A DNA stretch of 64,000 bases from Jiulongibacter sp024742395 (GTDB lineage Bacteria > Bacteroidota > Bacteroidia > Cytophagales > Spirosomataceae). Of this stretch, positions 35,612-44,075 are shown in pieces. The first letter of the stretch is position 1; every line of letters begins with the position of its first letter. The notes under the pieces were generated by a model that saw only the letters and a program-made list of their open reading frames with translations, did no database searches and was not told the DNA's origin. The stretch lies in the NCBI GenBank assembly GCA_965249455.1, contig OZ252236.1, forward strand, positions 2,046,001 to 2,110,000, written 5' to 3'. The position numbers and the translations under genes are program-made.

Positions 35612-36433
35612 ATGACCAAGCTTCAAAGCATAGAAAAGGCAGCTCAGTTTCTTAAAGATAAAACTTTGGATTTCTCTCCTCAGTTTGGTGTGATTTTAGG
35701 CACGGGCCTGGCCGGACTGCTAGAGGATATTGATGTAAAGTTTGAAATACTGTATCAAGATATACCTGGATTTGTAGAGGCTACCGTAGAGTTTCATCCT
35801 GGAAAGCTGGTTTTTGGCTTGTTAGCTGGCAAAAGGATAGTGTGTATGAGCGGTCGCTTTCATTATTATGAAGGCCATACTATGGAGCAAGTAACATTTC
35901 CTGTAAGAGTTATGAAGCTATTGGGCATAGAGAAGTTATTTATATCCAATGCAGCAGGCGGAATGAATCCGGAATTTAAAGAGAGTGATCTTATGATAAT
36001 TGAAGATCACATTGCTTTGTTCTTGCCTGCAAATCCACTGGTAGGTGAATGTATAATGGGTGATCGCTTTCCTGATATGTCAGAGCCGTACGACTTAGGT
36101 TTGATTAATTTAGCCGAGCAAATAGCCCGCGAAAAGGAAATAAACACTCTGAAGAAAGGAGTCTATGTGAGTGTCTCTGGTCCTAATCTTGAATCTAAAG
36201 CTGAATATAGATTGTTAAGGAATGCCGGAGCAGATGCAGTGGGCATGAGTACAGTACCTGAGGCTTTGGTGGCTATTCAAATGGGATTACCTGTCTTTGC
36301 CATTTCTGTTATAACGGACTTGTGTATTCCGGAGACACTAAAAAAAGCTGAGATTGAAAATATTCTGGCGGCTGCTTATAAAGCTGAACCACAAATGACA
36401 ACGATTTTTAAAGAGATGATTGCCAGACTCTAA
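35612..36433 (+). CDS. Purine nucleoside phosphorylase (trimeric, PNP/MTAP family)
   Basis: A 273-residue enzyme that phosphorolyses purine nucleosides for salvage. Motifs are GTGLAG (phosphate loop), SGRFHYYEGHTMEQ (with His for phosphate), NAAGGMN, and GPNLESKAEYR (Glu of the base pocket). The base-contact residue usually Asn is Asp in VITDLC; this variation occurs in Bacteroidota and affects guanine versus adenine preference, so I do not assign substrate. The stop overlaps the convergent channel gene by 4 bp. Confidence 0.93.
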   Translation: MTKLQSIEKAAQFLKDKTLDFSPQFGVILGTGLAGLLEDIDVKFEILYQDIPGFVEATVEFHPGKLVFGLLAGKRIVCMSGRFHYYEGHTMEQVTFPVRVMKLLGIEKLFISNAAGGMNPEFKESDLMIIEDHIALFLPANPLVGECIMGDRFPDMSEPYDLGLINLAEQIAREKEINTLKKGVYVSVSGPNLESKAEYRLLRNAGADAVGMSTVPEALVAIQMGLPVFAISVITDLCIPETLKKAEIENILAAAYKAEPQMTTIFKEMIARL

Positions 36434-37245
36434 AGGTCTAATTCATAACCACATTTGTAACAATATTTTGCACCAAAGGTGTGCTTGCCTGCTGAGCAGT
36501 TTGGACAAGCCTTTGTTGTAATAGTATTTCCTTCCATCCCTTGTTTGGCTAATTCTGAAGTCACTATTCCCGTAGGAATGGCTATAATACCATAACCAAG
36601 AATCATCACAAGGCTAGCTATAAATTGACCCAGGACAGTTTGAGGAGCAATGTCTCCGTAGCCTACGGTAGTCATCGTAACGATAGCCCAGTAAATAGAT
36701 TTAGGAATACTGGTGAAGCCTGATTCTTTATCTTCGACCATATACATGACCGTTCCCAGGATGGTACAGAGGATGATTATGGCAAAAAGGAATACAGATA
36801 TTTTGGTTCTGCTGGCAATAAGTGCTCTCAGCAATTTGTTAGATTCACCTACATAGGTGCCCAATTTTAATATTCTGAAAATTCGCAAAAGGCGTAGAGA
36901 TCTTAGGGCAATTAAAGCTTGAGTACCTACGAAGAAAAAGGCCAGAAATTTAGGGAGAATAGAAAGGAAATCAATGATTCCGTAAAAGCTAAAGATATAT
37001 GAGAATGGTTTTTTGATTGAGAGTATTCGAAGGATAAATTCAATGGTAAAGAGAATGGTGATGATCCATTCCAGTACATTAAAAATATGACCGTATTTGG
37101 CAAAGAGTGAGTCTACGCTATCTAACATTACCAATACAACCGAAGCAAGAATTAGCCAAAGAAGGGCTATGTCAAAGTTTTTTCCTGCTTTGGTATCAGC
37201 TTCGAAAATAATCTCATGAAGACGGTCACGCCAATTCTCTTTCAT
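36430..37245 (-). CDS. Voltage-gated-type potassium channel with C-terminal zinc ribbon
   Basis: A 271-residue inner-membrane channel with six transmembrane helices. The S4-like helix carries regular arginines (RSLRLLRIFRILK) and the selectivity filter is TMTTVGYGD. The S6 helix is followed by a cytoplasmic tail with CPNC...CYKC (last 27 residues), a small zinc ribbon that replaces the RCK domain of most prokaryotic K+ channels. It is monocistronic and tail-to-tail with the phosphorylase. Confidence 0.9.
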   Translation of the reverse strand: MKENWRDRLHEIIFEADTKAGKNFDIALLWLILASVVLVMLDSVDSLFAKYGHIFNVLEWIITILFTIEFILRILSIKKPFSYIFSFYGIIDFLSILPKFLAFFFVGTQALIALRSLRLLRIFRILKLGTYVGESNKLLRALIASRTKISVFLFAIIILCTILGTVMYMVEDKESGFTSIPKSIYWAIVTMTTVGYGDIAPQTVLGQFIASLVMILGYGIIAIPTGIVTSELAKQGMEGNTITTKACPNCSAGKHTFGAKYCYKCGYELDL

Positions 37246-37414
37246 GATTGAAAGATAGGAGTAAATAGTAGAAAAATAAAATAACTATATAAATGGTAAG
37301 TTCAGAAATAATTGAAAAATTGGAAAGAATTGAAAATATAGTACTAAGTGAATGTTTTTAAAAGGTAAGATTTTGATTTAATAGTCTTATATTGAATACA
37401 ATTGATTAAAATAT

Positions 37415-37879
37415 ATGAAGGTTTTACTCATTCTTTTAGCGTCTTTTTTCTTGGCATCTTGTGCTAACAGGTCTGGTACCACCAAGAACTTTGCCAAGAA
37501 ACAGACCATAAAGGACGGTTATGGAGCCAATAATTCAGAAAATTATACGGGATCTGCAGAATCACTTGAGAAGGTAGACCAGGCTGTGCCGCTGGAAGTT
37601 TATTTAAGAGGAATTTCCGGCGTGATGGTTTCAGGGCAGGGGAGAGGAGCAGAAGTAAGAATCAGGGGAATGGCTCATTCTGTAGTAGCGGGTTCAGAGC
37701 CTCTTTTTGTTTTAAATGGAGTAACTGTTAGTGGGGGATTTAGTACAGTATATGATCTTGTTCCGCCCGGTGATATTAAATCAGTTTCTGTACTTAAGGA
37801 TGCTTCCAGTACCGGTATATATGGATCCCGAGCATCTAATGGTGTGATTGTTATTACTCTTAAGAAGAGTAACGACTAA
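37415..37879 (+). CDS. Stand-alone TonB-receptor plug-domain lipoprotein (154 aa)
   Basis: A lipobox LASC (Cys16) shows lipidation. From about residue 55 to the end the sequence is the SusC/TonB-dependent receptor plug: VYLRGISGVMVSGQG, VRIRGMAHSVVAGSEPLFVL, SVSVLKDASSTGIYGSRASN, ending VIVITLKK. It stops just where the barrel would begin, and the next 98 bp hold only a terminator for the opposite gene, so it is a complete small protein and not a truncated receptor. Residues 17-55 are a polar linker. Function unknown; it could block or assist a receptor. Confidence 0.88.
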   Translation: MKVLLILLASFFLASCANRSGTTKNFAKKQTIKDGYGANNSENYTGSAESLEKVDQAVPLEVYLRGISGVMVSGQGRGAEVRIRGMAHSVVAGSEPLFVLNGVTVSGGFSTVYDLVPPGDIKSVSVLKDASSTGIYGSRASNGVIVITLKKSND

Positions 37880-37947
37880 TTTTATATATAACTAAACACT
37901 GAGTGCCTCAAAACAGGTTCTGTTTTTTTAAAAGAACAGAGCAAAAA

Positions 37948-37976
37948 AAAACTCCGACATTTCTGCCGGAGTAAAT
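37948..37976 (-). terminator. Intrinsic terminator of the serine-biosynthesis gene
   Basis: On the minus strand ACTCCG (37971-37966) pairs with CGGAGT (37953-37948) around a 12-base loop and is followed by eight Ts. Confidence 0.85.
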
Positions 37977-37977
37977 C

Positions 37978-39879
37978 TTAGAATAATTTTCTAAAACGAA
38001 TGGTTTCAGGAATGTCTCTGAGTTCTTCTAAAAACTCAGGAGTGTATGATATTTCCACATCTACTATTACATAACCTATTGATTCGTTCGTCTTAAGGTA
38101 CTGACCTGTTACATTAATATTATGCTTAGCAAAAATGTTGTTTATTTTAGCCATTATACCCGGCATGTTTTTGTGTACATGCAGTAGTCTGTGACTGTTT
38201 TGAAGAACAGGAAGCTGAACTTCAGGGAAGTTCACACTACCGGTAGTGCTACCATTGTTTATGTATTCCAAGAGTCTTTCAGGCACATATTGGCCAATCA
38301 TTTCCTGAGCCTCCTCAGTACTACCTCCAATGTGAGGAGATAAAATAACATTTTCAAGGCCCATTAATTCACTCTTAAACGGGTCGTCATTCGTTCTGGG
38401 TTCTTTTGGAAACACATCTACACCAGCACCAGCTACTTTACCTGATTTAAGAGCTTCTACCAGAGCCGGAATATCAACTACGAAGCCTCTGGCAAGATTC
38501 AGGAAGATTACGCCATCTTTCATCTGCTCAAACTGCTCTTTGCCTATCAAGTTGTTGTTTTGTGAGCGTCCGTCAATGTGTAGACTGACGACATCGGCTA
38601 CATTGAATACCTCTTCCATACTTCTGCATTTGATAGCATTACCTATTGGCATTCTGTCAACAGAATCATAAAAATGTACTTCCATACCCATGGCTTCTGC
38701 CACCACAGAAAGTTGCATTCCGATATGTCCATACCCAATGATTCCCAATTTCTTACCTCTGATTTCGTAAGAATTATTGGCAGATTTATTCCAGATACCC
38801 TGGTGCATTCTTTCGCTGTTAGAAGGTATTTTTCTAATCAGCATAATGATTTCTCCTATAGCTAACTCCACCACAGAACGTGTGTTGCTGTAAGGTGCGT
38901 TAAATACAGCAATCCCCTTTTCAGTGCATTTGGCAAGATCTATTTGGTTCGTACCAATACAAAATGCACCTACTGCAATTAGCTTATCGGCATTTTCAAG
39001 CACTTTGGCGGTCAGATTGGTTTTTGACCTGATACCTACAATAGAAACATCTTTGATTTTTTCACAAAGTTCTTTTTCACCTAAGGCTCCTTTGTGGAAC
39101 TCCACATCAAAGTCTTCTTCTCTAAATGCCTGAACCGCTGCCTGATGTACATTTTCAAGAAGCAATACCTTTATGCGAGATTTGGGGTAAGACTGACTGC
39201 GTGGCAAATGATTTAACCATAAAAACTCATCGAGACTTTTTACCACGTGGTCGGCTTTCTCCATAACTGCCGGCCTTTCTACATTTTCTGTGAATGCGTA
39301 AAAGTATTGAGCCAGTCCACTTTCCTTAATTTCGTAGTCTGTAAACCCGTCACCTATTACATGTATTTCAGCATCCAGATTTAACGATTTTACAAGAGTT
39401 ACTTTACCCCCGTCGCCGGCAAGAGGATTGTTCTGATCGGCTCCCGTAATGTTTCCTTCTTCATCGTATTCAAAGGTGTTCGCGTAAATATTAGCCTCTA
39501 AGACGCCCAGTTCAGTGGCCACCGGCACAATGAAATCTTTAAAACCACTTGAAAGGATAATAACGTCTTCTGCACAATGTTCAAAGAAAACCTCATTTCT
39601 CGCAAATGATTTGGAAACCTTCTTTTTTAAGAAACTTACCAGGGTGTCCACATCATCTTTCGTAGCACTTAATAAAGCCAATCTTTGACTCAGAGCTTCT
39701 GAAAAGCTAAGCTCTCCACTCATTCCCTGATCAGTAAGATTTTTAATTTTTGATACGATTTCGTTTTGATTTGGATTGCCATTTAAAGCAATTTTGGCAA
39801 GTTCGTCCAGACCCTCAACCTGAGTAAAGGTGCTGTCAAAATCAATAATGAATTTTCTTTTTGGTGTTGTTTCCGCCAC
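37978..39879 (-). CDS. Fused phosphoserine phosphatase-phosphoglycerate dehydrogenase (SerB-SerA)
   Basis: A 633-residue cytoplasmic protein combining the first and third steps of serine synthesis. Residues 1-225 are a HAD phosphatase of the SerB type: motif I DFDST (13-17), motif II SSG (110-112), Lys159 and motif IV GDGFTD (176-181). Residues about 235-560 are D-3-phosphoglycerate dehydrogenase: NAD motif GYGHIG (382-387), catalytic Arg464, Glu493 and His516. Residues about 565-633 are an ACT domain, the usual serine-feedback site. All active residues appear present. The middle step (SerC) is not in the window. It is monocistronic with its own promoter box and terminator. Confidence 0.93.
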   Translation of the reverse strand: MAETTPKRKFIIDFDSTFTQVEGLDELAKIALNGNPNQNEIVSKIKNLTDQGMSGELSFSEALSQRLALLSATKDDVDTLVSFLKKKVSKSFARNEVFFEHCAEDVIILSSGFKDFIVPVATELGVLEANIYANTFEYDEEGNITGADQNNPLAGDGGKVTLVKSLNLDAEIHVIGDGFTDYEIKESGLAQYFYAFTENVERPAVMEKADHVVKSLDEFLWLNHLPRSQSYPKSRIKVLLLENVHQAAVQAFREEDFDVEFHKGALGEKELCEKIKDVSIVGIRSKTNLTAKVLENADKLIAVGAFCIGTNQIDLAKCTEKGIAVFNAPYSNTRSVVELAIGEIIMLIRKIPSNSERMHQGIWNKSANNSYEIRGKKLGIIGYGHIGMQLSVVAEAMGMEVHFYDSVDRMPIGNAIKCRSMEEVFNVADVVSLHIDGRSQNNNLIGKEQFEQMKDGVIFLNLARGFVVDIPALVEALKSGKVAGAGVDVFPKEPRTNDDPFKSELMGLENVILSPHIGGSTEEAQEMIGQYVPERLLEYINNGSTTGSVNFPEVQLPVLQNSHRLLHVHKNMPGIMAKINNIFAKHNINVTGQYLKTNESIGYVIVDVEISYTPEFLEELRDIPETIRFRKLF

Positions 39880-39947
39880 GACGAGAAAGGTTTAATTAGA
39901 TTTATTGTAGTTCTGTTATGTACTCTTTTGTAAAGAATTAGAAGATT

Positions 39948-39955
39948 CAAATTTA
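39948..39955 (-). promoter_or_regulatory. -7 promoter box of the serB-serA fusion gene
   Basis: The minus strand reads TAaaTTTG, a -7 match about 70 bases upstream of the start at 39879. There is no TTTG at the expected -33 distance. Confidence 0.4.
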
Positions 39956-40041
39956 GCGACATTTATATCTTGCTACTTCTGCACTGCGTCCAAAACGAAA
40001 AATAATTAGAATTTTAGAGAATAATCTTTGTATAATACAAA

Positions 40042-40254
40042 TCAATCAGGCACGGGATCAAAGCCACTGCCGCCCCATGGGTGACATTTTCGTATTCTGT
40101 TTACTGTAAGGAAGAACCCTTTAAAAAGGCCGTGTTTTTTAAACGCCTGTACCGAGTAATCTGAGCAGGTTGGAGTAAATCTGCAAGAATCAGGAAACCA
40201 AGGAGATAAAGCCGCCTGATAAAGTCTGACAATGAAAATTGCTATATGCCTCAT
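40042..40254 (-). CDS. yidD: Membrane protein insertion efficiency factor YidD
   Basis: A 70-residue membrane-associated protein with FIVRLYQAALSPWF, CRFTPTCSDY and CHPWGGSGFDPVP, the family's complete signature and length. It assists YidC-dependent insertion of membrane proteins. Here it is apart from rpmH/rnpA/yidC, its usual neighbours. It lies 59 bp downstream of the DUF2853 gene, which has its own terminator. Confidence 0.97.
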   Translation of the reverse strand: MRHIAIFIVRLYQAALSPWFPDSCRFTPTCSDYSVQAFKKHGLFKGFFLTVNRIRKCHPWGGSGFDPVPD

Positions 40255-40258
40255 AGGA

Positions 40259-40292
40259 ATAAAAAAAGCCTTGATCTATTACAACCAAGGCT
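40259..40292 (-). terminator. Intrinsic terminator between the DUF2853 gene and yidD
   Basis: On the minus strand AGCCTTG pairs with CAAGGCT (40267-40273 with 40286-40292), followed by seven Ts (40267-40261). Confidence 0.85.
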
Positions 40293-40313
40293 CTCTAATA
40301 AAAGTGCAATGTT

Positions 40314-40652
40314 TTATACAAACATACTTTCTTTACCAAACTTAACAGCTAATAGAGCATAAACTACTGCTCTGTATTTGTTACGGTTTGAAGAACCCAT
40401 TTTTTCCATCACTTCTGCAATAGCAGAATCTAATGCAGGTCCGTCAGAAAGGCCAAGCTTCTTAATAAGGAAATTGTTTTTTACACGGTCTAATTCTGCT
40501 TTGTCAGAACCTGATACTTTTGAAGAATCAGCATTGTATATAGAAGGACCTAATCCTTTGGCTACGCCGGTTAGTAGAGCTTCACTTAAGCCCAGCCCTA
40601 GTTCTGAATTCTGAGCTTTATATTGCTCTACACATTCTGCGAATTTACTCAT
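40314..40652 (-). CDS. DUF2853 family protein (112 aa)
   Basis: A small helical cytoplasmic protein. The family pattern is seen: a starting helix CVEQYKAQN, LGPSIYNADSSKVSGSDKAEL, KNNFLIKKLGLSDG and the C-terminal NRNKYRAVVYALLAVKFGKES. Structure is known for a family member but no function has been assigned. It has its own -7 box and terminator. Confidence 0.9.
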   Translation of the reverse strand: MSKFAECVEQYKAQNSELGLGLSEALLTGVAKGLGPSIYNADSSKVSGSDKAELDRVKNNFLIKKLGLSDGPALDSAIAEVMEKMGSSNRNKYRAVVYALLAVKFGKESMFV

Positions 40653-40687
40653 CTTTATAGTTTTTAAGTTTCGGGATGTTTACCAAA

Positions 40688-40695
40688 CAAATTTA
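40688..40695 (-). promoter_or_regulatory. -7 promoter box of the DUF2853 gene
   Basis: The minus strand reads TAaaTTTG, matching the consensus, 35 bases before the ATG at 40652. Confidence 0.45.
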
Positions 40696-40735
40696 CAATT
40701 TTTAGTCGACGAATGCATGAATATTGGAAGATTAT

Positions 40736-41578
40736 CTATGGTTTTTCGGCCAAATACTGGATCGTGTGAATAAAATTCCAACGTATATTTATGCCCGTCA
40801 TGATGCTCGTGCCATTTAAGAACTGCTGGCTGTTCTGAGCAGGGCCCAAAGTACTGTCAAAATTGATGTCAGAGTAGAAACTACCTTTTTTCTCAATAAA
40901 GTATTTTGCATAAACGCCAATCTCCAGAACCTCTGCTACTCTGCCAATAATCTCTAATCCTAAAACACCACCAAGACCAGGTTTTGTCAATGAGAATTCA
41001 CTTTGAACATCCAGTGTATCCTGAAAGCCCTGTGAAGATGGGAGAGTAGGTAAGAATACATCATAGGTGCTTATCGTTTCCTGACTTCTGAAGGGATATT
41101 TAATTCCTGCAATGAGGTTAAGTCGGGTCTTTCTGGTGACTTTGTCTAATGTCAATATTCTTCTTTTAAAAGAAAATGCAGCTTCCTGTTGTAATTTTCT
41201 GGATATAAAAAAGTAAGTGATGGGCCTGCCACTTTTATCATTAAGCCCCCATTCTAATTTCAAGGGATTTCTAATGTAAGACAGCTCTAATTGATACACG
41301 TCATTTTTGTTAACGCCAAAGTTGGCTTCCCAGTAAAGGTCATTTGAATTTGTACTAAATAATTGATTATCCAGATCAGAGCTGAAAGAGTTGCCCTGTA
41401 TTTTATATCCTCCCTTCAGTCCCATGTACCAATACACATCCTCTGTTCTTAAATTAGGGAGTGTAATTTGTCCGTCTCTTATTTTTCTTTCTTTAGGCAA
41501 TTTATAGTACTCGTGCTCCTGACTAAAGATCTGGAGTGAGAAAAAAAATAAAAATGAGAAGAGGGTAAGAGCCTTCAT
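40736..41578 (-). CDS. Predicted outer-membrane beta-barrel protein (280 aa), unknown function
   Basis: After a signal peptide (ends QIFSQ) the protein consists of alternating amphipathic strands with aromatic residues at their ends (DVYWYMGLKGGYKIQG, YFFISRKLQQEAAFSFKRR, GVLGLEIIGRVAEVLEIGVYAKYFIE), consistent with a 10-12-stranded barrel. No specific family is recognised. It has its own -7 box and is divergent from the sigma-factor cassette. Confidence 0.75.
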   Translation of the reverse strand: MKALTLFSFLFFFSLQIFSQEHEYYKLPKERKIRDGQITLPNLRTEDVYWYMGLKGGYKIQGNSFSSDLDNQLFSTNSNDLYWEANFGVNKNDVYQLELSYIRNPLKLEWGLNDKSGRPITYFFISRKLQQEAAFSFKRRILTLDKVTRKTRLNLIAGIKYPFRSQETISTYDVFLPTLPSSQGFQDTLDVQSEFSLTKPGLGGVLGLEIIGRVAEVLEIGVYAKYFIEKKGSFYSDINFDSTLGPAQNSQQFLNGTSIMTGINIRWNFIHTIQYLAEKP

Positions 41579-41622
41579 ATGGATTAAGTACGAGGAATAC
41601 AGAAAGAATGTATACCCGTGCC

Positions 41623-41630
41623 CAAAATTA
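41623..41630 (-). promoter_or_regulatory. -7 promoter box of the barrel gene
   Basis: The minus strand reads TAatTTTG, 45 bases upstream of the start at 41578. Confidence 0.4.
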
Positions 41631-41674
41631 ACTAAAGAAATCTCCTTGCGGGTGCTGCGAAAAAGTATTTTTTG

Positions 41675-41682
41675 TAGTTTTG
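41675..41682 (+). promoter_or_regulatory. -7 promoter box ahead of the sigma-factor cassette
   Basis: TAgtTTTG matches the -7 consensus 38 bases before the small membrane-protein gene at 41720. It may be the housekeeping promoter of the cassette. Confidence 0.45.
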
Positions 41683-41719
41683 AGCATTATTTAATCGAAT
41701 ACCTTAATCATTTTTGATA

Positions 41720-41890
41720 ATGACAGAAGTTGTTAAGTCGAGTTTACCAGGATGGGTTCTTATTGTAATCTACTTACTCATTTTGGCTGTGTTGGCGATA
41801 TTTGGTGATTTATTCATCTTTATTCTTGGTGGCATTTTGGAGACATTAGTCTTCGCCTTTGGTTACGATTCCAATAAGGAGCACCACTAA
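41720..41890 (+). CDS. Small membrane protein (56 aa) ahead of the sigma factor
   Basis: ATG at 41720 opens a 56-codon frame ending in TAA at 41888-41890. It starts MTEVVKSSLPGWVLIVIYLL and has about 30 continuous hydrophobic residues (13-48, broken by Gly29-Asp30), enough for one or two membrane helices, then a charged C-terminus ending SNKEHH. It lies 61 bp upstream of the ECF sigma gene on the same strand, downstream of a -7 box. No known family is recognised. Confidence 0.6.
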   Translation: MTEVVKSSLPGWVLIVIYLLILAVLAIFGDLFIFILGGILETLVFAFGYDSNKEHH

Positions 41891-41951
41891 AAACTAGCAG
41901 GGAAAGAATGTGTTCTTTCTCTGCAACCATTCTTTCTAACTTTCCGTACTA

Positions 41952-42533
41952 ATGAAAATGGACGGTAAGGCTTCCACTCCTGATTTTCTCAAGATTATTG
42001 AGAAATGCATAGAGGGTGATCGGGCGGCACAAAAAAGATTGTACGCTGATTACTATGGCTTTGCTATGTCTGTGGCTCTTCGTTATTGTAAAACAAAAGA
42101 TGAGGCTTTAGAAGTGGCCAACGATGGCTTTCTTAAGGTCTTTCTAAATCTTACAAAATATAAACCAAGCCATTCGTTTGGGAATTGGTTTAAGCGAATT
42201 CTTATCAATTGCTCAATTGACTTTTACCGAAGTCAGAAAAAACATTATAACCAGCAGGATATTGATACAGCGTATACGCTGGAATCTCAGGAACAGAGTG
42301 CAGAGGGTAACCTTGGCCATTCTGAATTAATGAAACTGGTTTACGCTTTACCTCATACTTATAAGACTAATTTTTGTCTCTTCGCTATTGATGGATTCTC
42401 TCATGAAGAGATTTCTAAAAAACTTGATATAAGTGTAGGTACCTCAAAATCGAATGTTTCAAGAGCCAGAAAATTGCTGAGGGAGTATTTAACTGAAATG
42501 AGTAAAGTTCAGAGGATGAATATTAACAAATGA
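41952..42533 (+). CDS. ECF-type RNA polymerase sigma factor
   Basis: A 193-residue sigma-70 family regulator. Region 2 (about 30-95) has DRAAQKRLYADYYGFAMSVA and the DNA-melting/-10 recognition part with FLKVFLNLTKY and SHSFGNWFKRILINCSIDF. Region 4 (about 125-185) carries AIDGFSHEEISKKLDISVGTSKSNVSRARKLL, a helix-turn-helix for the -35-like element (key part SHEEISKKLDISVGTSKSNV). The TGA overlaps the ATG of the next gene by 4 bp, so sigma and presumed anti-sigma are translationally coupled. Confidence 0.95.
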   Translation: MKMDGKASTPDFLKIIEKCIEGDRAAQKRLYADYYGFAMSVALRYCKTKDEALEVANDGFLKVFLNLTKYKPSHSFGNWFKRILINCSIDFYRSQKKHYNQQDIDTAYTLESQEQSAEGNLGHSELMKLVYALPHTYKTNFCLFAIDGFSHEEISKKLDISVGTSKSNVSRARKLLREYLTEMSKVQRMNINK

Positions 42534-44011
42534 AAGATTGGGAAAACATATCGGATGAGGAATTAGACGGCCTGTTTAAAGAGGAGGCGGATAAGAACTA
42601 TCCACCTTATGAGGAGTCTTCGTGGATTGCTATGGAAACCCTACTTGATAAAGGAGGGAAGGGAAGAGGTTTGGGCTGGTTTGGTTCAGCAATAATAGGA
42701 TTGGTGTTGCTCTCTGCGATAAGTTTTATAAGCTACCAATATATTAACAAGAGTGATTCTATTAATGAAAGAGTGATAACTAATTCGATGGGAAATGACG
42801 AGTCAACGCCCAATTCCATGGAATCTAAAAGCATAGGGTCTGTTCAGGAAGAAAAGCCAACTAATTCTAAGAATGAAATTGTTCAAAACTCAACAGGACA
42901 AAAAATAGCGGAGGTTCAACACCTTGCCAAAGAGGGGAAGAGTGATGCGAACTTACCATCGTCCAGGAGTTTAAATTTAAATGAAAATCAACATGCCAGT
43001 GAATTCAAAACAGGCTCAAAGAATAGAATTGGAGAGGGCAGGTCAGTAATCACTAAGGCGAACGCTCAGCAAATTGGAACTCGAAAATTATCAGATAAAA
43101 AGAATCGAGAAAAGGGACAGCGGGATTTAGGAATTGTACATAATACCAATGACATTTTAACTAATTCAATTGAGGATAAAAGATCATATCCGACCATATA
43201 CAATGCCGCTGATAGAAAGGATATTCTGAACTTGTCTGGTCAAATGGTCACAGTGCCTTCTGAGAGTAATGATATTTCACTAAATAAAGTTTTGTCAGAG
43301 GATATCAAGTATCTGAATAGACCACAATTTATAAGCCTGGCATATGCGAAGGAAACAAGTACTGCTTTTAAGGGAGTAGATAAAGTGAATACTAATTCAT
43401 CCCATATAGCTTCTTTGAAGCAGCCTAAATTAGCTTTTAGATTGGCCTTCTCACCTGACTTCTCTGCTGTGCCATCTAATTCTTTTTTTAAGATCGGACA
43501 TAATATTGGTGGATTAGTAGAGTATAGATTCATTGATAAATGGCTTATTCAAACAGGTGTAATTAAATCGCTTAAATATTATACTGCCAATTCTGATTCA
43601 TATGGATGGCCTGATACCTGGGGACAAAGACCAACTGAGCTTAATTTAGTGGAGGCCAGATGCAATATGCTAGACTTACCCGTGAATATTCGATACGATT
43701 TTAGCCAAGGAATTAACCGATGGTTTGCTCAGGCGGGTTTTACCAGTTATCTAATGTTAAAGGAAACATATGATTATATCTACGAAAATTCGTATTCGAG
43801 CCAAAAATGGAATTCGTGGGAGGGGCAAACGGGCTTTTATAATGCCGGCGAATTTAATGCCTCCTTTGGATTGGAAAGAAGAATCTCTAAAGGGATTAGT
43901 TTGCAAGTTGAGCCATTTGTTAAAGTTCCACTGGCAAAAGTTGGATACGGAAATGTTAAACTGATAACTACCGGAATATTTTTCTCTACTACAATCCCAT
44001 TGGTAAAATAG
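42530..44011 (+). CDS. Putative dual membrane-spanning anti-sigma factor with outer-membrane barrel (493 aa)
   Basis: The order is: residues 1-46, a short acidic cytoplasmic domain (EELDGLFKEEAD, YPPYEESSWIAMETLL); 47-71, one inner-membrane helix; 72-295, a Ser/Asn/Lys-rich, low-complexity linker about 220 residues long; 296-493, a PorT-like eight-stranded outer-membrane barrel (PKLAFRLAFSP..., RCNMLDLPVNIRYDF, ending FFSTTIPLVK). Such a linker could cross the periplasm, so one chain may span both membranes. The design matches the dual membrane-spanning anti-sigma factors (Dma) described in Bacteroides thetaiotaomicron, and the coupled ECF sigma gene agrees. I see no ZAS zinc motif. Anti-sigma function is inferred. 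Confidence 0.8.
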   Translation: MKDWENISDEELDGLFKEEADKNYPPYEESSWIAMETLLDKGGKGRGLGWFGSAIIGLVLLSAISFISYQYINKSDSINERVITNSMGNDESTPNSMESKSIGSVQEEKPTNSKNEIVQNSTGQKIAEVQHLAKEGKSDANLPSSRSLNLNENQHASEFKTGSKNRIGEGRSVITKANAQQIGTRKLSDKKNREKGQRDLGIVHNTNDILTNSIEDKRSYPTIYNAADRKDILNLSGQMVTVPSESNDISLNKVLSEDIKYLNRPQFISLAYAKETSTAFKGVDKVNTNSSHIASLKQPKLAFRLAFSPDFSAVPSNSFFKIGHNIGGLVEYRFIDKWLIQTGVIKSLKYYTANSDSYGWPDTWGQRPTELNLVEARCNMLDLPVNIRYDFSQGINRWFAQAGFTSYLMLKETYDYIYENSYSSQKWNSWEGQTGFYNAGEFNASFGLERRISKGISLQVEPFVKVPLAKVGYGNVKLITTGIFFSTTIPLVK

Positions 44012-44075
44012 CTTTTGCAACCTTCTCAGACGCAGTCTCGTACTCTTTATAAATCAATCAAATCAAAACGAGAGT

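Noticed and set aside
42530..44011. The barrel part as an ordinary porin whose start codon is downstream
   Set aside because: The frame is continuous from the sigma-overlapping ATG, with an anti-sigma-like N-terminus, a membrane helix and a long linker; no signal peptide begins near the barrel.
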